The translations under genes were made by a program, and so were the position numbers. The notes under the pieces were generated by a model that was not told where the DNA came from, made no database searches, and saw only the letters and a program-made list of their open reading frames with translations. A stretch of DNA of 64,000 nt from Andalucia godoyi. Taxonomy: Eukaryota > Discoba > Jakobea > Jakobida > Andaluciidae. Location: contig VRVR01000015.1 of NCBI GenBank assembly GCA_009859145.1, forward strand, positions 327,894-391,893, in the 5' to 3' direction. Shown in pieces: positions 11,301-21,156 of this stretch (position 1 is the first letter of the stretch; every line of letters starts with the position of its first letter).

Positions 11301-11452
11301 TCCAAGTTGTTGAGACCGCAGGAAAAGATCTCCAATTTCGCAGACGCAGAGAAATCAGCATCGAATGATCCTGCCATGGACCCAGCCACAAGGTGGCTTC
11401 CAGATGGACTCCATGCAAATGTTGCAGTTCGAGATACCTGCTTCAAAAACAT
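8342..11452 (-). CDS. SEC31: COPII coat protein SEC31
   Basis: 1036 aa, close to the usual SEC31 length. Residues 1 to about 330 form a WD40 propeller: repeated GSxDG/WD units such as SGGADGQVYIWTL, AISWNP and LAWCPDDAGLLLSCGRD. An alpha-solenoid follows at about 430-780, with residues like LWEKTRRAYLDSL and FSSLVGMLGSRLE. Then comes a Pro/Ala/Gln/His-rich disordered linker (about 790-930), which in SEC31 carries the Sec23 contact. A helical C-terminal domain completes it (FLVDLKIKLQ end). SEC31 with SEC13 builds the outer cage of COPII vesicles at ER exit sites and stimulates SAR1 GTP hydrolysis. The ATG at 11452 starts directly at the first propeller strand. Identification is firm. Confidence 0.95.
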   Translation of the reverse strand: MFLKQVSRTATFAWSPSGSHLVAGSMAGSFDADFSASAKLEIFSCGLNNLDTRDMSIVATIDAPERFSRLDWGGSLIAGALVDGSIQLWNADNMISSYQPPTASSVNVNGEEFFNSPPSQGSDSTMEPILLKKHEGDVRALQFNPFQPSMLASGGADGQVYIWTLGESSGAWAAPGGRNPHTEEVSDVAWNRKVAHILGSTSINGLSVVWDLKQKRPVFTFADKNRKLRCSAISWNPENATQVAVASEDDASPVVQIWDLRTAVAPIRVLEGHSAGILSLAWCPDDAGLLLSCGRDNRVICWNPEDGRQVAELPASDNWVHRAIWSPKSPSIVATGSFDGKISVLTMQGANWNTISGVPPYAPKWLRRPASASFGFGGKLVSVSWDAATKKSVGALKTVITDPEFVARAEDLDIALSVYTSDGHTAPLSAYCQKKTVEYESRGHAKEAQIWKILGILFTRDTRNVLMKHLGYVDDAAPAILESSDEGSHTAQPEAKWDANETSVFSPNATATTSNEDALFESVTDSFGGMNLGAGTLAALTRSVVTRDFPDAVARCIRASAWADALLLASCDPHNGSLWEKTRRAYLDSLTASRDRSQSKYGRIVSSVVNGTFDHLIQSIEDIASSWKDVLAVLCSYASQESFSSLVGMLGSRLEASGEVERAVVCYMCAGDMDKCLALWDHTADYMEKACVLQISIQFSAPERPSSAASATHQFAQHALDYATRLAAQGRLALARKFIAVIGAAMDSDPLLSDARELRDRLDAALVAPAVAPAAAAVPAVSTPVQSQYEHLSQGHHYAHDPAGQYNASSGRRSVTEAYQQAAYSNSVSQSAAPMSHSHYEHASQFAAPASAPTLASTATPASLPLGPSASMPATAVPATPAHVAPVTHAGAYQAPAADYQQHQTSPIATAPSAPAAPAVLTVEEFQVDSFIPESKGGASAKFLQEVYAWAYANADPRKKEFVGKALLTLFRALASDGISATVLAIVDDITNAIRARDVARASEVLGKLTTDHWNETSVWAKGLKQFLVDLKIKLQ

Positions 11453-11958
11453 GCTGTGTCAAAACCGCTTTTGCCCGAAGCGATCTCTATCAGACAAGCA
11501 AACAAACAGAAACAGAAACAGAAACAGAAACAGAAACAGAGAACAAAAAAATATTAAAAAAATGAAGAAGGAGAAGAATGAAAAGAAAGCAAGAAAGAAA
11601 GACAAAACAGCACACACAGCAATTGGAATGAATAAACGAAATAATAGAAGATGAAAAAGTGGATTCAAAAAAAACTTGAAACTATGAGGGAATGACACGT
11701 GACAGTGTCAGAGGGGTCATCGTGCAAGGGCTGACAAAAAAGCAGCAAAAGAGAAGAAAAATAATAATAATAAAGCTTGGCATGCAGAGCCGTTTTTACA
11801 ACAGGTAGAAGGGGCGCTTTCTGTTTTTTTGTGCTTGTGTTTGGATACTCGCGTTCTGCAAACTGCGAAAACAGTAACGGTCAGTAGATGTGAACTGCGA
11901 GGTAATCAACATTTTGTACAATTAGAGGACTGGGGAAATGCACGCTCTTGAGCATAAT
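11453..11958. other. Intergenic region, SEC31 / His-rich gene
   Basis: About 500 bp between two tandem minus-strand genes. It contains an (ACAGAA)n run at about 11508-11540, an A-rich block to about 11670 and an ATAATAATA stretch near 11760. It should hold the SEC31 promoter and the 3' end of the upstream gene. Confidence 0.5.
11508..11540. repeat. (ACAGAA)n hexanucleotide microsatellite
   Basis: Five to six tandem units, about 60 bp upstream of the SEC31 start; on the coding strand it reads TTTCTG repeats. Confidence 0.85.
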
Positions 11959-14541
11959 TCACAATCCGGCTGTTTCTCCATTCAGCTTTCGCAACAACAT
12001 GAGACAAATGTGGAGGTCTTGCGAAAGCGATGTCAGCTGTTTTTCGATTTCCGTAATCTTGGCATTGAGAATTTGGACTTCTGGACGTGGATCGTGGAGG
12101 ACATCCGCGAATCCACCAGAGCTGTTTGGATCGTGTCCAGATCCCGCTTGGCTGGTCGCACTTGCCATGGATGAAGGCACAGTGAGAGTCAATGTTCCGA
12201 CGCCTGGCAATTCAACTGATGTGGCAGTGACAGACGGGAAAGCCACGTCAACCAATGCACGTGGCTTGCTTTGAGACTGCGTGCTCGACGACAGTTGGGC
12301 AGACGGTGCAAACGATGACGACGACGAGGATGCTGATGCGGAGGTGGACGACGGCATCGCAGCAGCAACACCAGCAGCAGCAGCAGCAGCAGCAGACGAA
12401 GAAGATGGTAAAGATGATGAGCCGGAAGAAAGAGAGGACGAAGAAGCAAGGATCGTAGCTGTTTGTGAAGGTTCCGAAGAAGCAGGCTCTGGCTCTGCAA
12501 CATGGATTTCAGCAGATTTCACAACGACCACGGAGGCCGTCACGGACGGTTCACTCACTTTCGTAAAGGGCACAGACGTCGATTCCGCATTAGAGGCTAA
12601 GGCGACCACGTCATGCGGCTGCATTGTCGAAGTATGCGCCTCTCCTACAGTGCTCAAAGAACTCCCGGGTGTAGGAGTCTGCTCCAGGTTGTGGTCCTTT
12701 GAATGATGCTGACCCAGCTCGTGTTTATCCGTCTTTTCAGAGTGTCGTGCGTGCAATTCCTCTCTCGCTGGCAGATGTTCAGCCGGAGAATCATGAATTT
12801 CAACAGCGCGCTGACCGTCGACAGCATGGTGCCGTTGCCCATTGGAATGCGAGCCAACTTCGGACGCCGCTGAAGACGTGGGGTGGATGGGCGGCACGGA
12901 AGGATGCTGACCTGGTGATACATGCACAAATGGCTGAGGCTGCACATGTATTGGCTGTGGCTGGACATGTATTTGCTGATGCTGATGTTGATGCTGATGT
13001 TGCAAATGCAAATTTTGCTGCGACTGCGAGACTGCGGCAAACGTGAGCGCAGCCAGAGATGGCGTGGGGGCATGGTGTCCCGCGCTCAGCGCATGCGACA
13101 TTTGGAGAATGTGGTTTGTAGCAACTGCATGCGAATTCACAAACCTCGACAATGGATTCGGAAGCGACCGTGATGAGTCGCCCGACTGTTGTATTTCGAG
13201 AGGTGCATGGAGTTGATGAATCTGATGGGCGTGGCCGTCCGCGGAATCCACCATTGACACTCCTTCCTCCCCAACCGCGTGGTCCGCGTAATGATAAACA
13301 TGCTGATCATGGCTCATGTCGTGATGATTGTCGACGCGCAGGTCATGCTCGTGGTGGTGCGAAACGGCTGACGGATAGAGATGGTGAACTGCAGTGGGAT
13401 CATGCCCGTAAGCGCCCCCGGAATCCACATGCTGCTGCTGCTGTTGATGATGATGACGATGAGGATGACGATGCTGTTGGTGTTGTTGCTGATGTCGTTG
13501 TTGTAGCTGCTGGTGATGATGACCACCGTAGCTACCATGCGCGTCCAGCCTCATCCTCTTCCATTCAGGGTCATAATCGTGGTGCAAGTGGAAATCAGAG
13601 CCAGCATTTGTCGCTGCGGATGACTGCGATTGCTCAGACCGCGCCCTCTTGATCGGCAGCCCTGTTCCTGCGCCTTCCGCACCGTGCAATCGTGGGCTTC
13701 CTCCCGCCGCGCTTCCCGACTCTGATTCCGACCGCTTCTTTTGCCGTTGTTGTCGCTTGCGAATTGCCTTGACACGGTCCGACACGTTTGCTTCCGATGC
13801 CGCAACATGTGGGAATACTCTTTGAAAATCCTCGGCAATCTTTTTCCTTTTCGCAGGGCGCAGGCCATTCTTTGATTGCGACCCGTATGCATTGATTGCA
13901 CTCATGAGCCACGCGTCATGCTCACTGCTGAACGAAACCTGTCGCTTCAGCATTGTAGGAGGTAGAGACGTCGCTGCCTTGTTGATTTGTGTATCCAATC
14001 CAGTATGCACCTGTCTGGAGATTGATGAATCCGAAACCTGTCCCGAGGCAGACATTTCGTGGTGCGCATCGTCGTCAAGCTCATGGTCGTTCGGATCATT
14101 TCGTTCGTCCTGCTCATCCTCGTCCTCATCGTCATCTCTGTCCAGTTCGTTTCCAACAGAGCTATGCCCATGCATGGATTCATGCAGCTGAGAGTCATCA
14201 TGAAGCCTGGTACCATGATCATGATGATGATGGTGGTGCTCATGATGTGCATCATAGTGGTGCTCATCGCTTGACAAGGCACCAAAAGGATGCGCTACTC
14301 CGACATGGTGGTGCTGCTCATCAAGACGACCGAGTTGATGATGATGGAGGTCGTGGTCGTGGTCGTGGTGGTGTATCATAGACGACGAAGGGTCCGACAG
14401 CGATTCCATCGGATGGGGAGACAGCGAAGAAGACCGAATCGTCGGAGGAGACCGCGAGGGAACCTGCGGGGGCTGTGGAGGAAGAGACCCAATCGAATCA
14501 AGTCCTTCTGAGTGATGGTGACTATTGTCCGCCAACGCCAT
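11959..14541 (-). CDS. Histidine-rich low-complexity protein with a Myb/SANT-like domain
   Basis: 860 aa, mostly low complexity. An N-terminal Ser/Pro stretch is followed by His/Asp clusters (about 55-120), including a run of six His, then an acidic patch (DDDEDEDEQDE). The one globular-looking part is at about 197-270: SFSSEHDAWLMSAINAYG followed by a basic helix ending KAIRKRQQRQKKR. This resembles a Myb/SANT or trihelix DNA-binding unit and carries a likely nuclear localisation signal. Gln/His-rich and Ser/Ala-rich tracts fill the rest, with a short C-terminal amphipathic coiled coil (ILNAKITEIEKQL). I infer a nuclear DNA-binding or chromatin-associated protein. The His clusters could also bind Zn or Ni ions. 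The specific function is not recognisable. Confidence 0.75.
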   Translation of the reverse strand: MALADNSHHHSEGLDSIGSLPPQPPQVPSRSPPTIRSSSLSPHPMESLSDPSSSMIHHHDHDHDLHHHQLGRLDEQHHHVGVAHPFGALSSDEHHYDAHHEHHHHHHDHGTRLHDDSQLHESMHGHSSVGNELDRDDDEDEDEQDERNDPNDHELDDDAHHEMSASGQVSDSSISRQVHTGLDTQINKAATSLPPTMLKRQVSFSSEHDAWLMSAINAYGSQSKNGLRPAKRKKIAEDFQRVFPHVAASEANVSDRVKAIRKRQQRQKKRSESESGSAAGGSPRLHGAEGAGTGLPIKRARSEQSQSSAATNAGSDFHLHHDYDPEWKRMRLDAHGSYGGHHHQQLQQRHQQQHQQHRHPHRHHHQQQQQHVDSGGAYGHDPTAVHHLYPSAVSHHHEHDLRVDNHHDMSHDQHVYHYADHAVGEEGVSMVDSADGHAHQIHQLHAPLEIQQSGDSSRSLPNPLSRFVNSHAVATNHILQMSHALSAGHHAPTPSLAALTFAAVSQSQQNLHLQHQHQHQHQQIHVQPQPIHVQPQPFVHVSPGQHPSVPPIHPTSSAASEVGSHSNGQRHHAVDGQRAVEIHDSPAEHLPAREELHARHSEKTDKHELGQHHSKDHNLEQTPTPGSSLSTVGEAHTSTMQPHDVVALASNAESTSVPFTKVSEPSVTASVVVVKSAEIHVAEPEPASSEPSQTATILASSSSLSSGSSSLPSSSSAAAAAAAGVAAAMPSSTSASASSSSSSFAPSAQLSSSTQSQSKPRALVDVAFPSVTATSVELPGVGTLTLTVPSSMASATSQAGSGHDPNSSGGFADVLHDPRPEVQILNAKITEIEKQLTSLSQDLHICLMLLRKLNGETAGL

Positions 14542-15315
14542 CTCTTAGTCCAGTTTGAAAAGGAAAAGAAAAAGTTGGCAAAAGAAGGAAAAAAGCGAAG
14601 AAAAATAGATTGTGTCTAGCGATATATACACGAGTATAAATATATATGTGTTAAATGAAAAAAAAAATATGTATATAAAAACAACAACAACAAAATCCGA
14701 GTTCTTAAAACCAAACCAAAACCAGACGAGAAATCTAGCCACCGCAAAGATACGACCAAAACGCAAGTTGCTTCTGATTGCAGACAGAGAAGAAAGCAAG
14801 AGAGAAAGGAAGAGGAGGTGGAAAAAACGAAAGAAAAAAAGGAAAGGAAATGGAAATGAATGCACGTTTTTTAAATTATTAAATTAAACTTTTGTTTTGG
14901 AATCGGGAAAAGCCAAAGAGGAAACCTTTTTGGTTGGGGGAATCTCTCGAGTCTCTCGAGTGACTCGGGGGAAGGAAGGGGAAGAAACGGGAAAAGGGCG
15001 GAACGAGGGAAAGGGCGCCCTCCGTCCTCAACGGCCCCGTAGTTGGGGAATTTTCCAGTCAAGTTGTGTCTCCGGCCATCCTGCAGCATTCTTATATATA
15101 TATATTTTAATATTAATTTTATAAAAAAAATATATGAATGCTATTACTGCTTTGCGCACCTTTGCGTTTCTTCGACTTGCACATGCTAGCGCGAGTCTTG
15201 CATTTGCATGGGTAATAGTGAATGGTCGACCAAGTCTGTATATAATTTAATGCGTTATGGGTCGTTTCCGCAAAAAAAACCAAAAAAACAAAAAAACAAA
15301 AAATATATATATTAT
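14542..15315. other. Intergenic region, His-rich gene / TMEM260-like gene
   Basis: About 770 bp. AT-rich with TATA-like runs at 14620-14670 and 15090-15135, and a GC-rich island at 14900-15070 that contains a directly repeated CTCTCGAGT (14943-14960). Poly-A/AC runs occur at 15275-15310. The short ORFs are not convincing. Confidence 0.5.
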
Positions 15316-17580
15316 TCAAACAGGATGTCTCCTTGTTTTTTCAAGATGAGCGTCAATCTGCGTAATCGCAACCTTCACAACCTCGATGCTTTCCTCTGTT
15401 TCTTTCCGCTCTGCCGGATTTCTCATACGCTTCAAAGACAGCTGAGCTCGCTTGATGAATTCCTTGTAATCTTGCGATCCAGAGATGGCCAAGTTGGCGT
15501 TCGAAGGATGCCGCTTGAATCCCTCAAGATACGCCACGCCGCGGTTTCGGAAGATGAATGCAATGTCTATCTCCGGCGATGCATTCTTCTCGTAGAACTC
15601 GTAAATCCGGACAGTAGAATGAAGCCATGCGTCTATTTCCGTTCCTGTCCACTCTGGGTGCTGAACGAGCTCCGTAAGAAAGTGCACGGACCACCGGACA
15701 TGGCTTTCCAGTATGTCATTGTGGATGACGGCTTCCCAGCTTTCTGGGGTGTACTTGTGGATGACATCTGGCAGTTCGTCGGGCCTGGGAAGGGCATTCC
15801 AACCGACGGCACACCAGCTAAAGAAACGATCCTTGTAATTCTTGGAGGCTTGGATCTTTTCAAAGTCACGAATGACTCGCCAGGTAAGCCCATGCGGCAA
15901 CAGAAAGTAGCTGGGCTCTGGCGACGGGTCGCCATCCTTCCATCCCCCTGCAATAAATATTTTGAATTTCTCATAGTTCGCATCCAGAAACGTCTTCATG
16001 TTGAAATGTCCCTTTCCGCGAACATGATAGTGGGTTCCAGGAAACACAATCCCCCGGGATCGCCACTCGTCGCCATGCATTTCAAGATACCACGGATAGG
16101 TAAACATTTCCTGGTCAATGATGGTGACATTTCCGGCCTGGAATCCTTCAGATCCGAGAACATATCTCGCGGAGTTCACCATGAGATCTCCCTTTGTAAG
16201 AAGGATCGAGTTCGGGGGAAGCGGGCGCAAGATCGCACGACCAAACATTTCCGTAAAAGAATTCCGGGACTCATCTAGTGCCGCAAACGATCGTTGAATC
16301 TGCCATGAAATTGCCGCAATGACAACCAACGACAGTATCATCTTGGCGGAGGATGCGCCAGCTTTTGAAAACAGCCTATGGACAGCGAAGTGCAAACCGA
16401 CAGCCTGGGAAAGGAAAAGAATTACGTTGGGCTGTTGCCAGAACCGCATGGACACTCCACGATACAAGTTGTTCTCCAGCGACAGATTTGCCCTCCAGTG
16501 GAAAAATACTGTGTAGAACACCCATGACGCGCAAAGCATTGGGCCGATACTCCACCGGTCCGCGACAAGCGGTGTCTTTCGTGGTTGCACCTTTTTCAAA
16601 GCAGGTTTTTTCCGCTCTGCATCATCCCTCCTGGGAGACGTCGACACGGTGTTCACAGCTTCCTGCGGTGCATCCTTCCGCAGTCTCCATAAGACAAGAA
16701 GGCCAGCAACCGAGAGAATCAGACCAACAACGGGAAGCGATTCGTTCGTGGCGAACTCTCCAATGTACTTCGCCACCCCCGTGCCGATCCTTCCCAGGAC
16801 GGTCTCGTCGGGCTGATACGGGGCGAGATCAAAGGTTCCGTACTCCTGTCGAAGGACATGGCGCACGAACCCAGGCAATGTTCTCGAGTCGCCCCATGTA
16901 AAGGACGGCTTCCTAAACGATGCAGCAACCAAATAAGCGTACGGCAGCAGTCCAGCAACATACGCCGCAGCCGCCTGCAGGACAAGTTTGACGGATAAAA
17001 TTCCGGTCCGAAATGCCCTCCATCCAGCCCAGGCAATGAGAGGGATCTGAAACAACGCAATAGTGTGCTGATTGGTCATTGCAAGTCCTGACACGAACGC
17101 GGATGCCAAGAGACGGCGCTGCGAGGGGTGGTCATCAAACCAGAGTGCAAACACAATCAGCCATGTAGCAAACAGATTATTCAGAGAGAACACCTCTGCA
17201 GTGATTGCATACTGCCACACAATGGGTGACGCTGCCCACATGGCACCTGCATACATTGCGGCCAACGGTGACTTTGTGATTGCCAATGCAGCTTCAAACA
17301 GCCCCAGAGCAGCCAGCGCACCACAAAGAGCATTAAAGGCATTTACCCTCCATGCCACAGAAGAATCCGGAAAGAAGTGTCCAAGAACATTGATGGATAT
17401 GTGCGAAAGAAGCGTAAATGTCGGATATCCGGGAGGATGTGCGACTCCCAGGTGATGTGCCACCAGAATGATTTCTCCAGAGTCGCCCGGCGGAACACTC
17501 GCGTACAGCGTCTTCACGTACAGGCATAGAAATCCAACGAAAATGGAGATCCGAAACGACCACAATATGATGCCACTCAT
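15316..17580 (-). CDS. TMEM260-like protein O-mannosyltransferase (DUF2723)
   Basis: 754 aa. The N-terminal half is a polytopic membrane protein with about nine to ten hydrophobic segments up to residue about 430. It starts with a signal-anchor helix and then the luminal motif VPPGDSGE, whose Asp33 sits where GT-C glycosyltransferases keep their catalytic acid. Further family-like sequence is HHLGVAHPPGYP and WQYAITAEVFSLNNL. A soluble C-terminal domain with TPR-like helices follows (about 530-754). This is the DUF2723 architecture of animal TMEM260, an ER O-mannosyltransferase that modifies IPT domains of receptors. Acceptor proteins in this organism are unknown. The ATG at 17580 places the first membrane helix at residues 5-25. 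Confidence 0.87.
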   Translation of the reverse strand: MSGIILWSFRISIFVGFLCLYVKTLYASVPPGDSGEIILVAHHLGVAHPPGYPTFTLLSHISINVLGHFFPDSSVAWRVNAFNALCGALAALGLFEAALAITKSPLAAMYAGAMWAASPIVWQYAITAEVFSLNNLFATWLIVFALWFDDHPSQRRLLASAFVSGLAMTNQHTIALFQIPLIAWAGWRAFRTGILSVKLVLQAAAAYVAGLLPYAYLVAASFRKPSFTWGDSRTLPGFVRHVLRQEYGTFDLAPYQPDETVLGRIGTGVAKYIGEFATNESLPVVGLILSVAGLLVLWRLRKDAPQEAVNTVSTSPRRDDAERKKPALKKVQPRKTPLVADRWSIGPMLCASWVFYTVFFHWRANLSLENNLYRGVSMRFWQQPNVILFLSQAVGLHFAVHRLFSKAGASSAKMILSLVVIAAISWQIQRSFAALDESRNSFTEMFGRAILRPLPPNSILLTKGDLMVNSARYVLGSEGFQAGNVTIIDQEMFTYPWYLEMHGDEWRSRGIVFPGTHYHVRGKGHFNMKTFLDANYEKFKIFIAGGWKDGDPSPEPSYFLLPHGLTWRVIRDFEKIQASKNYKDRFFSWCAVGWNALPRPDELPDVIHKYTPESWEAVIHNDILESHVRWSVHFLTELVQHPEWTGTEIDAWLHSTVRIYEFYEKNASPEIDIAFIFRNRGVAYLEGFKRHPSNANLAISGSQDYKEFIKRAQLSLKRMRNPAERKETEESIEVVKVAITQIDAHLEKTRRHPV

Positions 17581-17853
17581 TTCGGTGTACTTCCAGTCAA
17601 AAGCAAAACCAACGAAACACGTTAGGAGAGAAGAGGGAAGGAAAGATGATGAACGAAGAGAAGAAGAAGAAGGAAACGGTGTGCGATAACATCCTCATGC
17701 CTCAAAACAAAACGAAAACAAAAACAAAAAAAAAACCATCATGCTTCCATATTTCCTCGTACGACAAGCGCCGACGACAAACAGAACGCAGAGAGCACAA
17801 GTCATCCTCATCATGATAATCTGTTTCTTTATTGCTCACTTATGCATCGTCAA

Positions 17854-20800
17854 TCATTCGACAGTGTAAGGATCGAAGACAGGCTGCAGAGGACTGATGG
17901 CGGTCTTCTTTGCAAACGCAGGAACGTCCGGTTGGTCCGCGGAGAAGACAGTGACGAGCTTGATTCCTTCCAACTGCTGGGTAATCATCGCAATGTTGTC
18001 CTCCAGCACACTCTTTTCAGAGAACGCAGCGTCAGCCGACAACAGCGTCAAATCCTGGGTACTCTCAAGATCCATTTTTCGCTGGGCCACAAACGGCATG
18101 ATGTTTTTCAGCGCAGCCTTTGTTGCGGGATTCTGCTTGAGTGCCTCGACGACAACCTTTTGGTCAAACGTCTTTGCATTCGGATCGTAGAACTGCCGCA
18201 TGGTGTCAATTGCAACCTTCTGTTCGGGAGTGTATCCGGCGGAAACAACGATGCTGACTGCATTGAACTTCTCGACCTTGCCCTTCTTAGCAAGCAGAGT
18301 CTCGCGCTTTGCAATCATGACTCGCGATTCGTGCACAACATTCACAACATACTGAGAAACCTTCCGGAGCAACGGGTCTACTGGCGCAGCCTGCGGCCAT
18401 CGCGCATGGAAGATGGACTTCTTGTTTCCAAGCATGTCGCGCCAAATGTGCTCGGTCCAATGCGGGCAGATCGGAGCAAGAAGGATGCATTGCAGCTCAC
18501 AGAAGCGCTTGACTAGACGAGAGTGCAAGTTTCCGCCAGTGTCAACTCGATATTGATCACGAATGGACTGCAGATCGTAGAACCCGTACTTCAGCGAATC
18601 ACGGAACAGCATGCGATCGTAGGATCGTTTGCTTTCCTCCACAATTCTGTTCATCTCATTCTCGAACACCCGATCGGCGAACGTCACGAGCGGCTCCTCC
18701 GATCGCATCGTGGGGATCTGAGGAAGCACTTCGCGCAACCATTCCAACTGTGCTGTCAAACGGAGAATAGCAGAATCAACTGTCTTCAGCGAGAAGTTTG
18801 CATCGTCCATGCCATCACCAGCATCTGCGAGTGCAAAGCGCGTGGCATCCGCACCGTATGTGGCAATGCAATGCTCCAGGGTCAAGAAGTTGCCCTTGGA
18901 CTTGGACATCTTTTCTCCATCAACCATGACATGGCCATTTGTGTAGAATGCGCGCGGCATCATCATTCCGGGAGCCTCCGGCCAGATTGCAGCATGATTG
19001 TACAATGCCATGGTCAGATGGTTTTGAATGAGATCCTTGCCGGAGACGCGAAGATCGAATGGATACCAAGAGGTAAACTCCTTTCGAAGACGATCAACAT
19101 CTGCACGGTTCACCGGGCCGTCATAGGAATCGGTCTGGCAGAAAACGTAGTCCCAGAAGGAGCGAGTGCAGTGGTCAGGAAGGATTCCCAAAGGAGACGC
19201 AGTCGCAACCGGCTTCCCATCCATCGTCGTGTTGGCAGTGTTGCCCTGCAACAAATGGCAGATCGTGTAGTATGCCATGTAGATTGTAGAATCCGAAAGC
19301 GAGTCGATGACTACCTTCTCGTCAAACGGCATCTTCGTTCCCAATCCAAAGCTACGCGAACAGGCCCATTCTGACAACCAAGCAATTGTATCATCGAACG
19401 CTCGTTTGGTGATAGGATTGAAGGTCTCAAACTTGGAAGTATCTTTCACATGGGACTCAACAGCAGCACGCCACGACGGTTCGCCATATGCCAAGTACCA
19501 TTGATCTGTAAACGCAACAACGCATTCGTCGTGGGATCGAGACAGCACAAAGCGCTCGGGTTCCGAGTACGAAGAACCAAGTCCGTCTCGGATCAGATCG
19601 GCTCGGATGAGGGGCTTCGCGTCCGACACGCGCTTTCCGGCGTGTGGCCCGACGAGAAGGACGCCCTTGTAGAACCCTGTCATGTACACTTCATCATGCG
19701 CCTTTGCCAAGAGTTCCGGTTGTCCGGTACCTTTGATTCCAAGCTTCTCGCATGTATCTGGCGCTGCTTGCTTTGTATTCATCTCTGCAATTTCGATGAT
19801 TGGGACAACCTCGAAAGGAACAACCCACTCGTCCTTCACGCCAAAATAGGCACGTTTCTTATCTGATTCCTTGAGGACAGCAAAGTTGACCCAGTCATCC
19901 GGCGAATCCGAAGGCACTGATGTGACGACGCCAGTACCCTTCTTGGGTGAAACAGACACCATGGGCAGGACATAGACAGTCTTGTACTGCGCAAGGGGCG
20001 CGCCCAGCGGAAGTCCCAAAAGCTGGCGTCCAGTACATTTTCCATACACCGAGTACTCGCCCATCTTTTCGCCGCACATGAACTGGTAAGCCATGTTCCT
20101 CGCAGAGCGTTCCGTGCAGATCCATGCCTCTTCGTTCTTCATACCGACACATACATACTCCACGTCCGGTCCCACCCAGCAGTTTGTTTGTCCGTACATG
20201 GTCTCCGGACGGAGAGTAGCTGCTGCCATATAGACACGATCCTTGCGATCCTCAGGAATGTTGAAGAAGGAGGACAGCTGACTTGTGTTCTGCACGTGCA
20301 GCTTCACAATGGTGTACTCCTGCGGGCCTGCGCCTTCGCCTTCTGCTCGGTCGTGGTCCGCGCACGGCTGTCCGTCGAGCGGGGAGTAAATCGACAAGCG
20401 CGATCCGAAAGCAACCTTGGAGCGCTCTTTCAGGAGGGTGAACTGCCAGCGGATGAAAGAATCATAGTACGGATTCGCATCCGTCGTAATGAACGAGCGG
20501 CGCCAGTCAACGTTAAAGCCGAAATTTTGCAAATCACGCTTTCCAGCAGGCGGGAAGAAATAGCACCAGTAGAAGGGATCTGCAAACTTTGCTATTTCAG
20601 AATCTGGGATTCCCATGTCCTGCATGATCTTCCATTGCCGCACAGTCTTTCCGGTTTTTGCAGCGAGTTTAGTCTTTTTGGAATGGAACTTTGCATCCGG
20701 GGCATGTGGCTGGTGCGCGTGCGGCTGCTGCTGATGTTGTTGTTGTTGTGCCGGTGACTGAGCATCTGCTGCAACTTCTTCCGCCTCCTCGCCATCCGTC

Positions 20801-21156
20801 TCCACAGGAAAATTCGGTGGATTTCCAAACTCTGCCATTTCGCGCTGCAAACGGCCAGCACATGCCATAATGGGCATACCTGTACAGTGGAAACCAAATG
20901 GGAAAAGCACTTGCTTTCCAAGAAGTTTGTTATACCGAACTGCAAATTCTGCCTTGCACGCAGTAAACGCATGGCCAAGATGGAGCTTTCCGTTCATGTA
21001 TGGATACGGGAACGTTGCCATGAACTTTCCTTCTGCTGCCGCCACATCCTCTGCGTTCGCCTCATGGATCTTTTCCGATTCCCAATCCTTCTGAACAGTC
21101 CGTTCAATGTCCAGCAATGCGTCTCGACGAGCAAAAGACATGCTTTTCTTCCTCAA
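17854..21156 (-). CDS. LARS1: Leucyl-tRNA synthetase, cytosolic type
   Basis: 1100 aa, the archaeal/eukaryotic cytosolic length. It charges tRNA-Leu with leucine. The class I signature is PYMNGKLHLGHAFT (HIGH-like, about residues 53-66) and the second signature is KMSKS with Met750. The long CP1 editing insert lies between them, including TLRPETMYGQTNCWVG and a threonine-rich pocket region. The C-terminal anticodon-binding domain (LLAPICPHWTEHIW) is present and complete. A Gln/His-rich insertion (about 135-160: QQQQHQQQPHAHQ) interrupts the early catalytic domain and is not typical. There is no mitochondrial presequence. Confidence is high. Confidence 0.96.
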   Translation of the reverse strand: MRKKSMSFARRDALLDIERTVQKDWESEKIHEANAEDVAAAEGKFMATFPYPYMNGKLHLGHAFTACKAEFAVRYNKLLGKQVLFPFGFHCTGMPIMACAGRLQREMAEFGNPPNFPVETDGEEAEEVAADAQSPAQQQQHQQQPHAHQPHAPDAKFHSKKTKLAAKTGKTVRQWKIMQDMGIPDSEIAKFADPFYWCYFFPPAGKRDLQNFGFNVDWRRSFITTDANPYYDSFIRWQFTLLKERSKVAFGSRLSIYSPLDGQPCADHDRAEGEGAGPQEYTIVKLHVQNTSQLSSFFNIPEDRKDRVYMAAATLRPETMYGQTNCWVGPDVEYVCVGMKNEEAWICTERSARNMAYQFMCGEKMGEYSVYGKCTGRQLLGLPLGAPLAQYKTVYVLPMVSVSPKKGTGVVTSVPSDSPDDWVNFAVLKESDKKRAYFGVKDEWVVPFEVVPIIEIAEMNTKQAAPDTCEKLGIKGTGQPELLAKAHDEVYMTGFYKGVLLVGPHAGKRVSDAKPLIRADLIRDGLGSSYSEPERFVLSRSHDECVVAFTDQWYLAYGEPSWRAAVESHVKDTSKFETFNPITKRAFDDTIAWLSEWACSRSFGLGTKMPFDEKVVIDSLSDSTIYMAYYTICHLLQGNTANTTMDGKPVATASPLGILPDHCTRSFWDYVFCQTDSYDGPVNRADVDRLRKEFTSWYPFDLRVSGKDLIQNHLTMALYNHAAIWPEAPGMMMPRAFYTNGHVMVDGEKMSKSKGNFLTLEHCIATYGADATRFALADAGDGMDDANFSLKTVDSAILRLTAQLEWLREVLPQIPTMRSEEPLVTFADRVFENEMNRIVEESKRSYDRMLFRDSLKYGFYDLQSIRDQYRVDTGGNLHSRLVKRFCELQCILLAPICPHWTEHIWRDMLGNKKSIFHARWPQAAPVDPLLRKVSQYVVNVVHESRVMIAKRETLLAKKGKVEKFNAVSIVVSAGYTPEQKVAIDTMRQFYDPNAKTFDQKVVVEALKQNPATKAALKNIMPFVAQRKMDLESTQDLTLLSADAAFSEKSVLEDNIAMITQQLEGIKLVTVFSADQPDVPAFAKKTAISPLQPVFDPYTVE

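Noticed and set aside
10490-11368. 292-codon + strand ORF
   Set aside because: Antisense shadow of the SEC31 propeller; composition is Arg-rich and unstructured.
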